From Kitasatospora aureofaciens (lineage in GTDB: Bacteria > Actinomycetota > Actinomycetes > Streptomycetales > Streptomycetaceae), in the NCBI RefSeq assembly GCF_001188955.3, contig NZ_JPRF03000002.1, positions 1-64,000 of the forward strand: 64,000 bases of DNA, in the 5' to 3' direction. This document shows, piece by piece, positions 63,789-64,000 of this stretch; position 1 is the stretch's first letter, and each line of letters begins with the position of its first letter. A program made the translations under genes and the position numbers. The notes under the pieces are model-generated. The model did not search any database and was not told where the DNA came from. It saw nothing but the letters and a program-made list of their open reading frames with translations.

Positions 63789-64000
63789 TCAGGCGTCAGT
63801 GCTGCCGGTGTCGTCGGCGCCGTCGGCCTGGTGGTCGTCCTGGTCGCGGGCCCGGCGTTCGCCGTCCTTCTGCAGGGTCCGGTGGTAGTCCTGGAGCCAG
63901 ATCCGCTTGATGGTCGCGGAGCGGCGCCGCCACTGGCAGAGGTCGACGAGGAGCCGGGCCCAGTCGATCTCGACGTCCCGCTCGCGCAGCTGGCGGACGG
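63789..64000 (-). CDS. casB: Cascade small subunit Cse2 (CasB), partial at window edge
   Basis: Only the last ~70 codons are in the window: QLRERDVEIDWARLLVDLCQ, WRRRSATIKRIWLQDYHRTL, QKDG, then an acidic tail ending GSTDA at TGA 63789-63791. The DWARLL-DL-W pattern with a final aromatic helix is typical of Cse2. The gene continues to the right of the window; cse1 and cas3 are expected there. Confidence 0.85.
   Translation of the reverse strand, partial: VRQLRERDVEIDWARLLVDLCQWRRRSATIKRIWLQDYHRTLQKDGERRARDQDDHQADGADDTGSTDA

Overview
The window is high-GC DNA with strong third-codon GC bias, GTG/TTG starts and 4-nt ATGA/GTGA gene overlaps. Together with replication-relaxation proteins, a secreted NucA/NucB nuclease and a Streptomyces-style type I-E CRISPR-Cas system, this points to a Streptomyces or close relative. 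Many pseudogenes, insertion sequences, paralogous cassettes and palindromic non-coding zones indicate an accessory region: a linear plasmid or a chromosome-arm/integrated-plasmid segment. It is not core chromosome. I cannot assign a species or replicon.

Layout. 0-1.3 kb: gene-free, dense perfect hairpins and four direct repeats. 1.35-4.2 kb: a phosphotransferase gene and an IS5-family element that carries a passenger gene and whose transposase has an amber codon. 4.4-16 kb: a decayed zinc-finger gene, a membrane-anchored HTH protein, a decayed copy of a divergent replication-relaxation gene pair, a KAP P-loop ATPase, a ParA-like protein without its Walker A motif, and a zinc-ribbon protein with a coupled 67-aa partner. 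16.5-21.6 kb: a secreted protein, the first copy of a three-gene cassette, a frameshifted TPR gene, and two winged-helix genes behind palindromic operators. 22.7-30 kb: a Uma2-type nuclease, a giant HTH-Sel1 repeat protein with a small membrane partner, and a CoiA-like protein. 30.1-31.6 kb: an orphan mini-CRISPR array cut by an IS3-family element. 32-38.8 kb: polymorphic-toxin and secreted-nuclease loci with putative immunity genes. 39.3-44.5 kb: an MFS exporter with a divergent regulator, and the better-preserved replication-relaxation locus with large palindromes and many CATCAAGG sites. 44.5-46.8 kb: a candidate abortive-infection nuclease next to a DUF402 gene. 47-52.8 kb: a second replication-relaxation gene, a second zinc-ribbon gene, a palindrome-rich intergenic zone and the second copy of the three-gene cassette. 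53-55.9 kb: small conserved genes and fragments. 55.95-64 kb: a large type I-E array (59 repeats plus one partial, 58 spacers), interrupted by a 206-bp IS21-family remnant, then cas2, cas1, cas6e, cas5e, cas7e and part of cse2 in one minus-strand operon. cse1 and cas3 would lie beyond the right edge.

How it fits together. The cas genes are intact and linked by 4-nt overlaps, so the system looks functional if cse1 and cas3 exist outside the window. The array records repeated encounters with related elements: two spacer pairs encode nearly the same peptides and differ mostly at wobble positions. The remaining genes look like plasmid maintenance genes in several generations of decay, interleaved with antagonism and defence genes. 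The most notable observations are the paired spacers, the hidden second CRISPR remnant, the IS with cargo, the palindrome-flanked replication-relaxation locus, and the duplicated three-gene cassette.
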